Counted from the stretch's first letter, positions 6,601-15,223 are shown. The stretch is DNA of 17,430 nt from Verrucomicrobia bacterium UBA3761 (GCA_002371135.1 DFGB01000040.1:3205-20634), one strand, 5' to 3'. Made by a program: numbers and translations. Notes: a model not told the origin generated them from the sequence alone.

Positions 6601-9600
6601 TCGTGTTAGTTACAACGCCCGTGTCGATATCCGTCAGTTCCACGACGACATTCGTCTCGTAGCTCTCGAGATACCAGTCGTAGATGCTGCTTTCCACCCC
6701 GACGCTCCCGTCTCCGTTCGCGAAGACCGAAATCAAAGCGTTGACGCCGTCCCAGTTCTCGATGTTCTCCGTATTCTCCGGCTTCCATTTCTCGTCTTTG
6801 CTCTGGTCGCCGTAGAATGCGAGGACGGAACCGAACGAAGAAGCCGGCGCGGCGATGGAGCACTCGAAGGTCCAGGGTCCTGCGGCAGATGAAATAGGCG
6901 CGTTGCTCGCCCACAAGTACGCCCCGTCGCCGAGCGCGGCGACGTAGTGCTTGCCCGCGCTTTCGGCGGAAGGCAGCAGCGAGTTCGCGACCATCCAGTT
7001 CATGACGCCGCCGATGCCGCCGCGCGTCGCCCACTCGCCGTAGCCGAAGTTGCGCTCCGTGTCGTCGTCGAGATAGCCCGCGCCCTTCGCGCCGCCGTTC
7101 TCGCGCCACGCCTTGCGGGCCGTGCGGTCCATGATATCGTTCGCCGTCTTCGCAAGCTTGCCCGCAGTCTCGGCAAAACGCTCTTCGTCGTAGTAGTCCA
7201 CATCCACCACGCTGTCCGCGACGTTCATCTGCATCTGCGAGGTGGACCACGAGAAGTTCGGGTTCCTGAGGAGGCGATACCAGACGCTCATTGCGGAAAG
7301 GTAGTGTCCCCACGCGTCGCCGTGTCCCTGCGGATACTGGAGCGCCGCGTCGTCCTCGTCGAGCGTCGCATCGACGTCGTCGGAACTGATGCCGTAGTTG
7401 ACGGCGTAGGCGACCTCGCCCGCCGTGATGCCGCGCGTGAAATTCCAGACGAGACGGTTGTAGAACGGAGCCGTGGTGACGGACGGATTGTTCGCGCCCG
7501 TGCGGCCTCTGAGCAGCGCCAGCTCCTCATCGAGAAGAGTTGGCACCTGGTTGTCGAAGCAGAAGAGGCCGGTCGAGGCGAAGCCGTAGTCGACATCCGG
7601 CGTTATCGAGGACGCGCCGTAGCCGGAACCGAAGCCGACGGTCGGGTCGAGCGCGTCGACATACGCCTCGTTGCCAAGAAGGACGTAGAGATCGGCAAGG
7701 CGTTCCGCCGCGAGGAGAAGCTGCTTGTTCGCGTCCGAGTCGTTGAGTCCGACGGTGAGCGACATGGACTCGGCCTTGTTGAGGAGCGTCTGGTAGAGCT
7801 GGATGAGGCCGACATTCGCGAGGTTGTCCTGGTTGAGCGCGACGTCGCCCGCCCACGGCGCGCCCGCCGCGCGGATCATTGTGACGGCAGTCTCGGCAGG
7901 GTTGGAGTAGAGGTCTTGCATCCTCTGCGTAAACGGCGTCACGTTGTTGACGCAGCGCTGGATCCACCCCTCGGCGAGCGCCGGACCGCACCAGTCGCTC
8001 CACCTGTCGCCCATGACCGCATAGGCGGGCGTACCCGCTTTCGCGCGGTAGCGCATCACGTAGAACGTGTTGACGAGGTTGGCGAGCGTGTCGCCCTGGC
8101 CGCCGATTGTGAAACGCGTAAGCCCGCCCCATTCGCCGCTGTCGAAGACGTCGCCATAGCCTTTCTCGTAATCGGTGGACATCGACCCGTTCGCATTGGG
8201 CTTGGTCTTCTTCCATTCGAACTCGTAATCGTCGGCCTTGCCCGCGAAGGATTCCGTATAGAGAATCGTCAGCTGCTGCGAGAGTAGGTTCAGCGGGTCT
8301 TCGCGCGTCACGACGCGTCCGGGGTAGTATTCATCTGCGACGCGGAAGATGTGCATCGATACGCTGTCGCCATCCTCGACGCGCATCGCGACGTTGGTGG
8401 AGTCGTTTTCGATTATCGTCACGAAGTTTGTCGCGCCCATCGCCGTGATGGCGTAGTGGTCCTTCGGGATGTAGTCGACGCACGCCTTGCCGTTCGCCGC
8501 GACGCCGAGAGTCGAAGGCACGACCGGCGCGCGCGGCAGCTTGTCGACAAGAGCGTCCCACGCCGCCTTCTTTGCGTTGTCGTTTGCGACGAGTGCCTTG
8601 ATGGCGTCCACCTCGCTCTGGTTGAGTACGTTCGGGTAGAGAATCGAGCCGCCCGCATTGACCTCGCGTTCGCCGACGAGGCAGACGCATTCATCTACGG
8701 CGAGCGCGGAGTTGACGTAGAAGCGAGCGCCCACGCTGGGCGGGAGGTCCTTGAATGTATATTTTCCGCTGCGGAGCGTGACGTTGCCCTCGGCAGGGTC
8801 GAAGCCGAAGTCCTTGAGAAGTGCGGCGGGGGTCGCATAGCCGGAAAGCCCCGTCTTGCGCACGACGGTCGGATCCCACAGAAGAGCCGTCTTGCCGCTG
8901 TCGGCAGGGTAGACGACCGCCATCGACTTCGCGGCCCAGACTTCGGGAAGCCCGTTCGCCGCCACGGTCAGCGTTTCGCCGATACGCATCGATTCGACAT
9001 TCTGGGGCCACTCGACCGTCCATGTCCACTCGACGGGCTTGCCGTTGTTGTAGTTTCCAAGCCACGCGACTGGCTCGCCGATCTTGTGCGCATTGCCGTC
9101 GGTGAAGTCGAAGCCGTCCTGGTTCGGGTAGTACATGTGAATCGGAATCGTTCCCGCGCATCTCGCCCAGACCTGGTTCTTGCGGTCCGGGAAGGCGGGC
9201 GGCACGTCGCCGACATCGTCCCAGTACGTCTCGGAAAGCCAGGGGTTGTCGAAGAGGTCGAGAGGATGGGGGCCTGGCAGGACCGTCCCCGCCGTCATCG
9301 TATCCGCAAGCGCGGTATAGACTTCGTTCGTCAGAAGGACGGGGAAGTACTTCATCGCCGGCCTGCCGTCGGCGACATACTGCACGAGGACGCCTGGCTG
9401 CGAGGTGTCGACTGAATTCAAATCGCAGCGGAGGGCCCAGGCGTAGTAGCCGCCTGCGCCGCTGCCGACAAAAGCGTGCTCCTCGTTCGGGTTGTAGCCC
9501 GGCTTCGAGGCGTCCGGCTGACGGTAGACAATCGGTTTCTCGTCGGCCAGAAACACGCCGTTGCCCCTGCGCGGCGCACCGGGCGTCATGCAAAGGACAT

Positions 9601-12028
9601 TTGCCGCCGCGCAGCGCTGGCCGGTGACTTCCTCGGTCACGTAGCGCGTGGCGCTGCCGGAACGCAGCTCAAGGTCGCCATCCTGGAACGTCAGGCACAT
9701 TGCAATGCGCGAGTCGCCAGGGTCGGGAACGTTGTGCAGCTCCGCTGCCTCTGACTCCTCTGTCGCCTCGATGGCGCCGATGATAATGTTGTCGATGGCG
9801 AGGCCCGTCGGCGCGCCGGCCGCTCCGTCCGGGTAGCGACGATAGCCAAGGCTGTTGCACGCAAGATACCCAGAAAAGTCGAGACCGGCGATGTTTTCGG
9901 TAACATCAAGCTTTCCATTCACGAACAGCCGGACGCTTTCGGCATTGGCAGCGAACGTAATCTTGTGCCAACCCTCCGCCGGGAACCACGAACTGTACAA
10001 CCTATCTGACATATGCACGCCGCCACCCTCGGCGTACACATTGTACTGAACCTTATCGAGTCTGCGCTGCATGTCAATAAAGATCCCCGTCTTTTGTTGG
10101 GAGCTCGCTACATTGGCGTCAATCAGGCGTATAGGATATCCAGATGCGCAATCCGCCATATTCTCCGCGTTGGCCCAGAATGAAACGTACGCCGCATTTG
10201 TGGTGAAGCACATCGCATTGGGCAGATCTACGGTCGCTTCATCCGAATCGAAGTAGAGCGCGTTGCCGCTTTCGTAGATGCTTTCGCCTGCGCCGCCTTT
10301 TTGCGACGCGATTACGATCTGCGGCGCTTCGTCAATTTCAGGATATTTGATGTCGTAGCGCTGGACGAGGCAGGGAATGGCAATCTTCTCCGGCAGGTCG
10401 TCGGTGTAAATGGAGTCTGTCGTGAACCAGTGGACTTCGAGGATGTTGTTCGCGCTCGACGTATTGACGGCGTAGATGACGGAGGGATAGTCGTTGCTCG
10501 TCGTCGTCCAATCGTAGTAGAGATCCGGGTTGTAGTGCGTCCCTGATTCGACATGGTTGATTATGCCGGAAACTTCTTTGTCGATTACGGGATTGTAGGT
10601 TGCCGATGTACCGGAAACGCTGCCGCCGCGCGGCACAAGCTCGCTGCCGACGGGCCACTTGGCGGCTTCGAGCGTGAAGAAGTTCGTGTTCTTGCGCGAA
10701 ACGGTGCGGATAGGGAGGAACCAGACGTTGTCGGTCGTCGTGAGCTTAAGGCACGAACAGCCCACCTCTCTCGGCGTCGTGAACAAGTCGTCCGTAGCAG
10801 TAAACACGCCGCCCTCGGGCGCACGGGCGTGGCCGTTCGGCGTCTGGTACTTGTTGAGCGTCGCCGTGTAGGCGTCGGGGATCTTCACCGAATCGTCGGC
10901 GACGAGCACGGGCATCGCGTTCGTGTTCCAGGTGCAGCCGTACTGGCAGCGCTCGAAAGGCCAGCTCACGCCGTAGGCATCCTCTTCCATCCAATAGACG
11001 TCGATGCGCCACGGCGCGTCGGCAGTCTCACGCAGCGGGAAGATGCTGTTGTTCTTCGGGCTGTAGGAATAAAGTCCCTTGTGCTGGTAGTAGTAGGGAC
11101 CGTATTCATCCTCCTGCGTCGTAGCCGCGCTCGTCGTTACGACTGGAGAAGGCCAGAGACCCTTCGTGGAGTATCCTGTTCCATGGGGGGCGATCGCCTC
11201 GCCGATATGCCCCGTCATCTCCACGACGTCCGGCTCGCCGACTTCGATGACCTGGATGTGCTTGAGCGTCGTGTATGAACCTGAATCGTAGTAGGCGAGG
11301 ATGAACTGCCCGCTCACCCTGCCGTATGCCGAGAGCGTCTGCTGCGAAGGATCGTAATAAATGCCCTTCACGACGACGTTGGTCTCGACGATAGTATGGC
11401 CACCGGATTCCTTGACCCTTTCGCCGCGCTGGACCTTGATAAGGCTGTCGGGACCGAAGAGTCTGACGAACTTGCCTGCGAGGTCGATGGACGGGGCGTT
11501 CCAGGGAGCTTCCGTCCAGAACATCTTGAACGGCCTTCCGCTCGTCGAGCCAGAGGCGATGTACGTGCGTTCCGTCGTGGCGCCGTTCAGGCCGACCCAC
11601 TTGAACACAATGCTACCTCCGGCTTGGACGTAGACGCGCTTGTTGACGTTGTCGAAGATAAAGTTCGCCTGTTCACCGGCGTCGGCGAGGTAACGCTCGT
11701 ACGTCGCGTTCCAGTCAACATCCGCCGGCGGCGGCAGAACGTCGCCGAACCAGACTTCTGGCTTGACGCGCTCCACGCCGAAGCCCGCTTCCGCGGCGGC
11801 GAGCGTATAGCGCTCGAGACCCGGCGTCGTCGCGGCGGAGACGCCACCGACGCCGAATGCCGCCGAGACGGAGGCGACGTTGTTGCTCGCGAGCCAGGAG
11901 TTCGCGGCCGCATCGCTCGTCCAGCGAATCGGCGGCGCCCCCGGAATCGAGAGCGAATATGCCGGCGGGTTGTCGCCCCGCGCCGCAAAGGCCGCGGCCG
12001 CCGTCATCAATAAAAGTATCCGTTTCAT
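3644..12028 (-). CDS. Giant exported LamG-domain protein (2794 aa)
   Basis: The start is taken at the ATG 12026-12028 (MKRILLLMTAAAAFAARG, a signal peptide); a TTG four codons upstream is less likely. No good Shine-Dalgarno is visible. Residues 20-585 are a beta-rich N-terminal region without a domain I recognise. Residues about 590-755 form a LamG/concanavalin-like domain (GWHKITFAANAESVRLFVNG). About 1563-1595 holds LYPQGHGDAWGHYL. A second LamG-like region spans about 1700-1900 (WTFECSIAAP; SELRFWAGYR). About 2094-2115 holds YPQGYDGPDIYHYMYMD. A Gly/Ala hydrophobic stretch lies near 2278-2312, a long Ala/Glu helical region near 2316-2456, and a calcium loop DSNRDGVID at 2767-2775, before the end TSGN. 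The same motif order is, as far as I recall, seen in other giant LamG proteins of Verrucomicrobiota and related bacteria, with no defined function. It is probably a surface or secreted adhesin-like protein acting with its four neighbours. Confidence 0.9.
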   Translation of the reverse strand: MKRILLLMTAAAAFAARGDNPPAYSLSIPGAPPIRWTSDAAANSWLASNNVASVSAAFGVGGVSAATTPGLERYTLAAAEAGFGVERVKPEVWFGDVLPPPADVDWNATYERYLADAGEQANFIFDNVNKRVYVQAGGSIVFKWVGLNGATTERTYIASGSTSGRPFKMFWTEAPWNAPSIDLAGKFVRLFGPDSLIKVQRGERVKESGGHTIVETNVVVKGIYYDPSQQTLSAYGRVSGQFILAYYDSGSYTTLKHIQVIEVGEPDVVEMTGHIGEAIAPHGTGYSTKGLWPSPVVTTSAATTQEDEYGPYYYQHKGLYSYSPKNNSIFPLRETADAPWRIDVYWMEEDAYGVSWPFERCQYGCTWNTNAMPVLVADDSVKIPDAYTATLNKYQTPNGHARAPEGGVFTATDDLFTTPREVGCSCLKLTTTDNVWFLPIRTVSRKNTNFFTLEAAKWPVGSELVPRGGSVSGTSATYNPVIDKEVSGIINHVESGTHYNPDLYYDWTTTSNDYPSVIYAVNTSSANNILEVHWFTTDSIYTDDLPEKIAIPCLVQRYDIKYPEIDEAPQIVIASQKGGAGESIYESGNALYFDSDEATVDLPNAMCFTTNAAYVSFWANAENMADCASGYPIRLIDANVASSQQKTGIFIDMQRRLDKVQYNVYAEGGGVHMSDRLYSSWFPAEGWHKITFAANAESVRLFVNGKLDVTENIAGLDFSGYLACNSLGYRRYPDGAAGAPTGLAIDNIIIGAIEATEESEAAELHNVPDPGDSRIAMCLTFQDGDLELRSGSATRYVTEEVTGQRCAAANVLCMTPGAPRRGNGVFLADEKPIVYRQPDASKPGYNPNEEHAFVGSGAGGYYAWALRCDLNSVDTSQPGVLVQYVADGRPAMKYFPVLLTNEVYTALADTMTAGTVLPGPHPLDLFDNPWLSETYWDDVGDVPPAFPDRKNQVWARCAGTIPIHMYYPNQDGFDFTDGNAHKIGEPVAWLGNYNNGKPVEWTWTVEWPQNVESMRIGETLTVAANGLPEVWAAKSMAVVYPADSGKTALLWDPTVVRKTGLSGYATPAALLKDFGFDPAEGNVTLRSGKYTFKDLPPSVGARFYVNSALAVDECVCLVGEREVNAGGSILYPNVLNQSEVDAIKALVANDNAKKAAWDALVDKLPRAPVVPSTLGVAANGKACVDYIPKDHYAITAMGATNFVTIIENDSTNVAMRVEDGDSVSMHIFRVADEYYPGRVVTREDPLNLLSQQLTILYTESFAGKADDYEFEWKKTKPNANGSMSTDYEKGYGDVFDSGEWGGLTRFTIGGQGDTLANLVNTFYVMRYRAKAGTPAYAVMGDRWSDWCGPALAEGWIQRCVNNVTPFTQRMQDLYSNPAETAVTMIRAAGAPWAGDVALNQDNLANVGLIQLYQTLLNKAESMSLTVGLNDSDANKQLLLAAERLADLYVLLGNEAYVDALDPTVGFGSGYGASSITPDVDYGFASTGLFCFDNQVPTLLDEELALLRGRTGANNPSVTTAPFYNRLVWNFTRGITAGEVAYAVNYGISSDDVDATLDEDDAALQYPQGHGDAWGHYLSAMSVWYRLLRNPNFSWSTSQMQMNVADSVVDVDYYDEERFAETAGKLAKTANDIMDRTARKAWRENGGAKGAGYLDDDTERNFGYGEWATRGGIGGVMNWMVANSLLPSAESAGKHYVAALGDGAYLWASNAPISSAAGPWTFECSIAAPASSFGSVLAFYGDQSKDEKWKPENTENIENWDGVNALISVFANGDGSVGVESSIYDWYLESYETNVVVELTDIDTGVVTNTIEATSLRYRHGMAYRPVALETVQNVPSNALYAVSLGTDGQYALRIIDEAGAEVANVSLGEIPLDDPDVVVGSGGFDGVASELRFWAGYRPTAKLHAKRAYVNPRSEDLLAYTRGISESTAVAELPDETPGGDVPWKLQSPRWLTVKESGLDVVFDDEGLLRINRATANDLVTIPGEVDAIQRKLDRLDAGMNPLGLSDAAVPFDISPEGVADGTSTHFEQIAERAETALGNAAKMLDHAQTAAKVLRQVQDAELVEDDFALESETDYKTQLIAIYGTPYEDDIGPTGTYPQGYDGPDIYHYMYMDLSLFGITGADDIKPVSVVRYDSSSGGWKYESMKSFMESGSYSTRDTMTYQLSANGLVVKPDSIKGTRRSCGKIQEDYTAYILAYVDWKNACAAYDGKYSRLSAKIDQIKTVYTAQEDAWYHEQLRFRFGVANCVLKMIAQNASSSFKMSGEFLEDGDTYFQEVSEMSAFTVGLASGFTPGLALYAAAGGTTVGMKAAFKGLSEMMDGIKNDIEMAQEEFASRAQMEAARASWTEAKKSAFNETMDAIADLSGAAAEVKSAWAAMVAAAENFDTTVAEGDRIQAEREKTRARRVNRLIRLRYHDMFMRQAQCEALTRYSQAFDLAQKYVYMAAQVYDYETTLLSADRNSGDAFRAEIIGARALGVFDDDGKPVMNAGYGDAGLADILARMQANYLVLKPRLGINNPDGNATWFSLRRELFRIDGGETGDADWRKALSKCIVDDIRTVPEYTRFCQSIASSSALQPKEPALVIRFTSTIDFAKNFFGKDLEAGDHALDSSYYATKIAGAGVKFTGYPTDSLAATPVVYLVPAGADRMRIPGGGENGTVLDWNVADQVIPVPYAIGATELDDTDWIPTYTGYSGGIDAMAKIRRLPSFRALIADEDDDDKALASTRLVGRSAWNTKWVMIIPAGQLLGGNAEDRARALSIFVNGEDSNRDGVIDRPGVADIELGLKTYATSGN

Positions 12029-12064
12029 GGTTGTTGCCAATAGGGGGTGGCGACGGACGGCCGG

Positions 12065-13072
12065 TTACTTTACCCGCATGATGAACGCTAGGACATAGTA
12101 GGCCGGGCGGTTGTCGAACGGCTGGCCCTTCTGGTCGGCAATCTGCTCGGATGTCTTCCAGACCCTGGCATTGCCAGAATCCGAGCTGGCCGCATCGTAG
12201 CCGCCGACAACCACAGACTCTGACCATTGGCCGCTGCCGTAGTCGCCATCGTGCGCCTGGCCCAGATTGTCGTCGCCCGTGTACCAGTGGCGGTGGGCGG
12301 GTATATTCTTGAGTTCGAGCGTCTTGCTGTTCGTCCCGCCAGTTTGACCCCGACTGGAAAGCTCGCCACCCATGATGAAGCGGTTGCGGAGGTCGGGGGT
12401 CCCGTTGCTCCCGTTGCAGAGCGCCCAGCCGGCCGGCACGCTCGACCCGCTCCACATGATGATGCCGCCGACGGGAATCGTCCCGTAGCCGGAAAACGAG
12501 CCGGTATCCTTCACCGTGACTTTGCCGGAAATCGTCACGCCCTGCGAGAACGCGACATCGCCCTTCAGAGTCGTCTTTCCGTCCACGATCAGTTCGTTCG
12601 TCACCTCGGCGTTCTTGACCGTCGCCTTGCCCGCGACGCTGAAGTCGCCGGAGGCGTTCGTCGCGTCCGCCGCCCACGAGGCGTAAGGCGTCATCAGAAT
12701 CTTCTGGCGCGGCAGAATTTCGCCGGCGGAACCTTCCACCGTAAGCCCCACGTAGAGCGTCCCGCTTCTAGCAACCTTGAGGGCGTTGACGAGGTTGGCG
12801 TTCGAGGCGCCTGCGAGCGCGGAGCCGTTGGCGTCGGCGAGGTCTGCGTTGAAAAGACCCGAGTCGTCGAGGTTCACCGCGACCGTCCGGCCCCAGATGG
12901 GAGTCCCGCCCGTCGCCGTAGTGTATAGCGCGAACGTGATATTCTTGGCGCCCGTTATCGCCGCGGTGCCGGCTGCGTTCTTGAGAACGCCCTGGTAGGC
13001 GATCGAGGTATCGATCGCAAGAGCGGAAAGCGCCATTGCGACCGCGATGAGTGCTGTGAATGTCTTGTTCAT
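12065..13072 (-). CDS. Exported tail-fibre-like protein with phage tail-collar domain
   Basis: 335 aa from the ATG at 13070-13072, after a weak AAGGGA site. The signal peptide is MNKTFTALIAVAMALSALA. Residues about 22-150 match the N-terminal module common in bacterial fibre proteins (YQGVLKN; ITFALYTTATGG; LFNADLADA; LYVGLTVEG; PRQKILMTPYASWAADA). Residues 150-195 are short repeated strands (VKNAEVTNELIVDGKTTLKG) suited to an intertwined trimer stalk. From about 198 there is a phage Tail Collar domain (VGGIIMWSGSSVPAGWALCNG; TPDLRNRFIMGG) ending PFDNRPAYYVLAFIMRVK. H260 and H262 form the HxH motif (IPAHRHWY) of the kind that binds metal in T4-type fibre tips. No phage genes surround it and it has its own signal peptide, so it is probably a cellular exported fibre made with the giant protein. 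Confidence 0.88.
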   Translation of the reverse strand: MNKTFTALIAVAMALSALAIDTSIAYQGVLKNAAGTAAITGAKNITFALYTTATGGTPIWGRTVAVNLDDSGLFNADLADANGSALAGASNANLVNALKVARSGTLYVGLTVEGSAGEILPRQKILMTPYASWAADATNASGDFSVAGKATVKNAEVTNELIVDGKTTLKGDVAFSQGVTISGKVTVKDTGSFSGYGTIPVGGIIMWSGSSVPAGWALCNGSNGTPDLRNRFIMGGELSSRGQTGGTNSKTLELKNIPAHRHWYTGDDNLGQAHDGDYGSGQWSESVVVGGYDAASSDSGNARVWKTSEQIADQKGQPFDNRPAYYVLAFIMRVK

Positions 13073-13131
13073 TTGTTGTCCCTTGTTTCCTGGTTGTTAG
13101 ATGGTTTTCGGCTGGTATTGAACGCGGCCTG

Positions 13132-14769
13132 TCATTCGATTTCCGCGTCCTTCGCGACGCGCTTGAGCGTGAAGCGGCCCTCGGCGGTCACCGGCCCGTC
13201 GCGACGGACGCCCGAGTAGATCCATTTCGCGTCGCCTGAAAGCTGCTCGACGGGCGTCCACGCCGTCGCGGCGTTGTCGTCGAACTTGAACTCCACCGCG
13301 CCGCCGATCGAGAACCACTCCGGCTTGACGCTGCCGATGTAGTTTTCGATGTCGTCGCCGTCGGGAGCGGGGGTTTTGAAGTCCATCTGCTTTCCGTCGA
13401 ACATAGGATGGAGCGCATGGCGGAAGGGATTGGAGGGCGACGCGGCGCCTATCGTGTATTCGAACCTGAGGGGGAAGCCGGCCTTGCCGAACTCGCCGGA
13501 CACCGGCGAGACAGCGCCCATATCGACGGGGAGGCACGCCGACGAGACGCGCGTTCCGTTCACCGTCGCCCTTTGCACGAGCTTCGCAGAGCCGTCCTGC
13601 CCGACCGCCAGAAAGACCTTGACCGGCATCGTGCCGCCTGCGTCGACGCCATCGACCTTGTCGCCGTCCTTGCGGTAGTAGGAGACTTTCGTAAGCTTCA
13701 ACGTGGCGACCCAAAGCCCCTGCGGCCACGGCGCGGCGCTTTTCGCATCGACAGCCGAAACGGGAAGCCACGCCATCGTCTTCGTGCCGCCGGTTTCGGC
13801 GATCCTGAGGATTCCGCCGAGCTTCGCGCCAGTGCCGGCGAGTTTCGTGCGGTCGAGCGCAAGCGCGACTCGCCACGTCTCGCCGGTCGGAATCGTGCGC
13901 GAGAGTTCGCCCGCGAGCGGCGTCCAGTCCGACACCGCGTCTTCGGCGTATGATTCGCGGCAGAGGAGTTCCGGACGCTCCATGCCGTCGACGGAGTCCG
14001 TGTAGACGAGTGACACCGTCTTTTCGTCCGCGCCATCGTTGCGTATCGAGATTTCGTCGATCGTTCCTTCTTCGGAGAAGTCGACGCCGGCGCGCGGCAT
14101 GATGTAGAGGGGACCCGACCAGTCGCTTACGCTCGTTCCGGTGGAGAACACGACCGAGCCGTCGTTCAGCATAGGCGTTCCCGTGCCGGTCGCGAGCGGT
14201 CTCAGGCGCGGCTCCGATTCATTCGGACCGCTTATGTAGTAGAGGGTTGGCTTCGTCGCGGCGGGGCAGCCGGCGAGATAGTCGCTTGCCTTCACCTCTC
14301 CTGAAAGGCGCACGCCGAACATGTTGCGGAAGTCGGTGTTGGACGTGTCGTCCGAGACGTGCCAGGCGATGCGCGGCGCGACGGGCGTACCCCGCAACGC
14401 AACAGAAAAAGGCGTGGAATTCGTCGAATAGCAAAGAAGCACCGTGTCGGCCTGCAGCGACTTCAGCGTATTGGCGGCGGACGCTTCGCGCGACCATATC
14501 CAGAACGGCGCGCGCACCACGCCTTCTCCTGTGAGACCGCTGTCCGTGGAGGCCGTGTAGAGGAATGCGTCGGCGTTGTACGCCGAGACAGACCACACCG
14601 GCCAGTCCGCGAAGAGTTCGTCTGCTGAAGACTCCGGCTCTACGCTGACATAGATGGCGTTCCAGCCGCTGTTCAGCGTGACGGACTGCTCGATCTGAGG
14701 CCCTCCACAGGCGGAAAAGCCCAAGCACGCCGCGAGCGCGGCTCCCGGCACCGACAATATGCACTTCAT
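13132..14769 (-). CDS. Exported 'GWNAIYVSV' beta-rich protein, possible lipoprotein
   Basis: 545 aa from the ATG at 14767-14769, with GAGGA 7 bases upstream. The N-terminus has a hydrophobic signal followed by LGFSACGG; the Cys could be a lipidation site, although Phe at -3 is unusual. Just after it comes VTLNSGWNAIYVSVEPESSADELFADWPVWSVSAY in pieces: a 'GWN-strand' opening that, as I recall, marks a family of secreted proteins encoded beside giant LamG proteins in Verrucomicrobiota-like bacteria. The remainder is beta-rich (VALRGTPVAPRIAWHVS; WRVALALDRTKL; FPLRFEYTIG) and ends with GPVTAEGRFTLKRVAKDAEIE. No catalytic motif is visible. It is the first gene of the five-gene minus-strand run, 59 bases before the collar-domain gene, so its promoter probably drives the set. 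Role unknown; an anchor or outer-surface component is an inference. Confidence 0.85.
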   Translation of the reverse strand: MKCILSVPGAALAACLGFSACGGPQIEQSVTLNSGWNAIYVSVEPESSADELFADWPVWSVSAYNADAFLYTASTDSGLTGEGVVRAPFWIWSREASAANTLKSLQADTVLLCYSTNSTPFSVALRGTPVAPRIAWHVSDDTSNTDFRNMFGVRLSGEVKASDYLAGCPAATKPTLYYISGPNESEPRLRPLATGTGTPMLNDGSVVFSTGTSVSDWSGPLYIMPRAGVDFSEEGTIDEISIRNDGADEKTVSLVYTDSVDGMERPELLCRESYAEDAVSDWTPLAGELSRTIPTGETWRVALALDRTKLAGTGAKLGGILRIAETGGTKTMAWLPVSAVDAKSAAPWPQGLWVATLKLTKVSYYRKDGDKVDGVDAGGTMPVKVFLAVGQDGSAKLVQRATVNGTRVSSACLPVDMGAVSPVSGEFGKAGFPLRFEYTIGAASPSNPFRHALHPMFDGKQMDFKTPAPDGDDIENYIGSVKPEWFSIGGAVEFKFDDNAATAWTPVEQLSGDAKWIYSGVRRDGPVTAEGRFTLKRVAKDAEIE

Positions 14770-14902
14770 GTGTTCATCCTCATTCTACTGGAATCGAACG
14801 TTTCCGATCTCCGGAGCCGTGCGCACGCGCATGCCCCCGCGTCCCCTTGACGGGACTTCCGCGCCGGCCGTCAGGCCGACGCCCCCGCCGCGAAGCTTTA
14901 AT

Positions 14903-14932
14903 ATGATACCATATTTCCGCTTCCGCCCGCAA
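14903..14932 (-). promoter_or_regulatory. Candidate promoter of the five-gene minus-strand operon
   Basis: On the minus strand TTGCGG (14927-14932) is followed after 18 bases by TATCAT (14903-14908). Transcription would start near 14896, leaving a leader of about 130 bases before the ATG at 14769. The -35 is the same TTGCGG as in the divergent promoter. The CGGGATAA array at 14953-14984 lies just upstream. Confidence 0.5.
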
Positions 14933-14947
14933 GGGGCATTTGATTTT

Positions 14948-14967
14948 CACCCTTATCCCGATTTTTT
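14948..14967 (+). repeat. Left arm of a 20-bp perfect inverted repeat
   Basis: CACCCTTATCCCGA followed by six T is the exact reverse complement of 15197-15216. Read outward, both arms continue into GGGTGAAA(A)TCAAA-like sequence; the right copy has about 17 extra bases inserted. Confidence 0.9.
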
Positions 14968-14984
14968 CGGGATAATTTATCCCG
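14953..14984. promoter_or_regulatory. Operator-like array of CGGGATAA octamers
   Basis: Three octamers alternate in orientation: TTATCCCG (14953-14960), CGGGATAA (14968-14975) and TTATCCCG (14977-14984). The middle one can pair with either neighbour, giving an 8-bp stem with a 7-base loop, or a palindrome with a single central base. A fourth copy lies at 15204-15211. The placement just upstream of the minus-strand -35 suggests a regulator-binding site; alternative hairpins in RNA are also possible. Confidence 0.5.
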
Positions 14985-15196
14985 GATTTGCACAAACACC
15001 CTGAAAACATTGGATGGAAAATAATTTCGAACTCTCCGAAAAGAGCCTTGGACTTTTTTCCGGGGAAGCCCTAACCGCCCGAAAACTCCGTTTTGCCTTC
15101 TTTTTGACCATTGCCGCTATTTATGTGCAACAGCTCCGCCGCGCAGGGCCGCAACATACGGAACCCCGCAGAATACGCTCATTATTCGCACTTATA

Positions 15197-15216
15197 AAAA
15201 AATCGGGATAAGGGTG
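15197..15216 (+). repeat. Right arm of a 20-bp perfect inverted repeat
   Basis: Six A followed by TCGGGATAAGGGTG, the exact reverse complement of 14948-14967. It includes the fourth CGGGATAA octamer. The 229 bases between the arms contain no supported gene. Confidence 0.9.
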
Positions 15217-15223
15217 TAATTTT

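Noticed and set aside
4208..9415. Several long plus-strand open frames opposite the giant gene (about 330-450 codons each, e.g. 4208-5197, 5204-6523, 6947-8287, 8351-9415)
   Set aside because: They are antisense to a continuous domain-bearing frame, are rich in Arg/Val/Asp from the mirrored codon bias, show no domain, and lack ribosome binding sites. They are shadows of high-GC coding sequence.
12065..13072. Prophage structural gene
   Set aside because: The collar-domain protein has a signal peptide and its neighbours are exported non-phage proteins. No capsid, terminase, tail or integrase genes are in the window.
15014..15211. 65-codon plus-strand frame inside the divergent intergenic region
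   Set aside because: It has no ribosome binding site, no domain and no convincing codon pattern, and it ends inside the right inverted repeat.
14948..15216. CRISPR-like repeats in the intergenic region
   Set aside because: The repeats are inverted, only two long copies exist, there are no regular spacers, and no cas genes are present.
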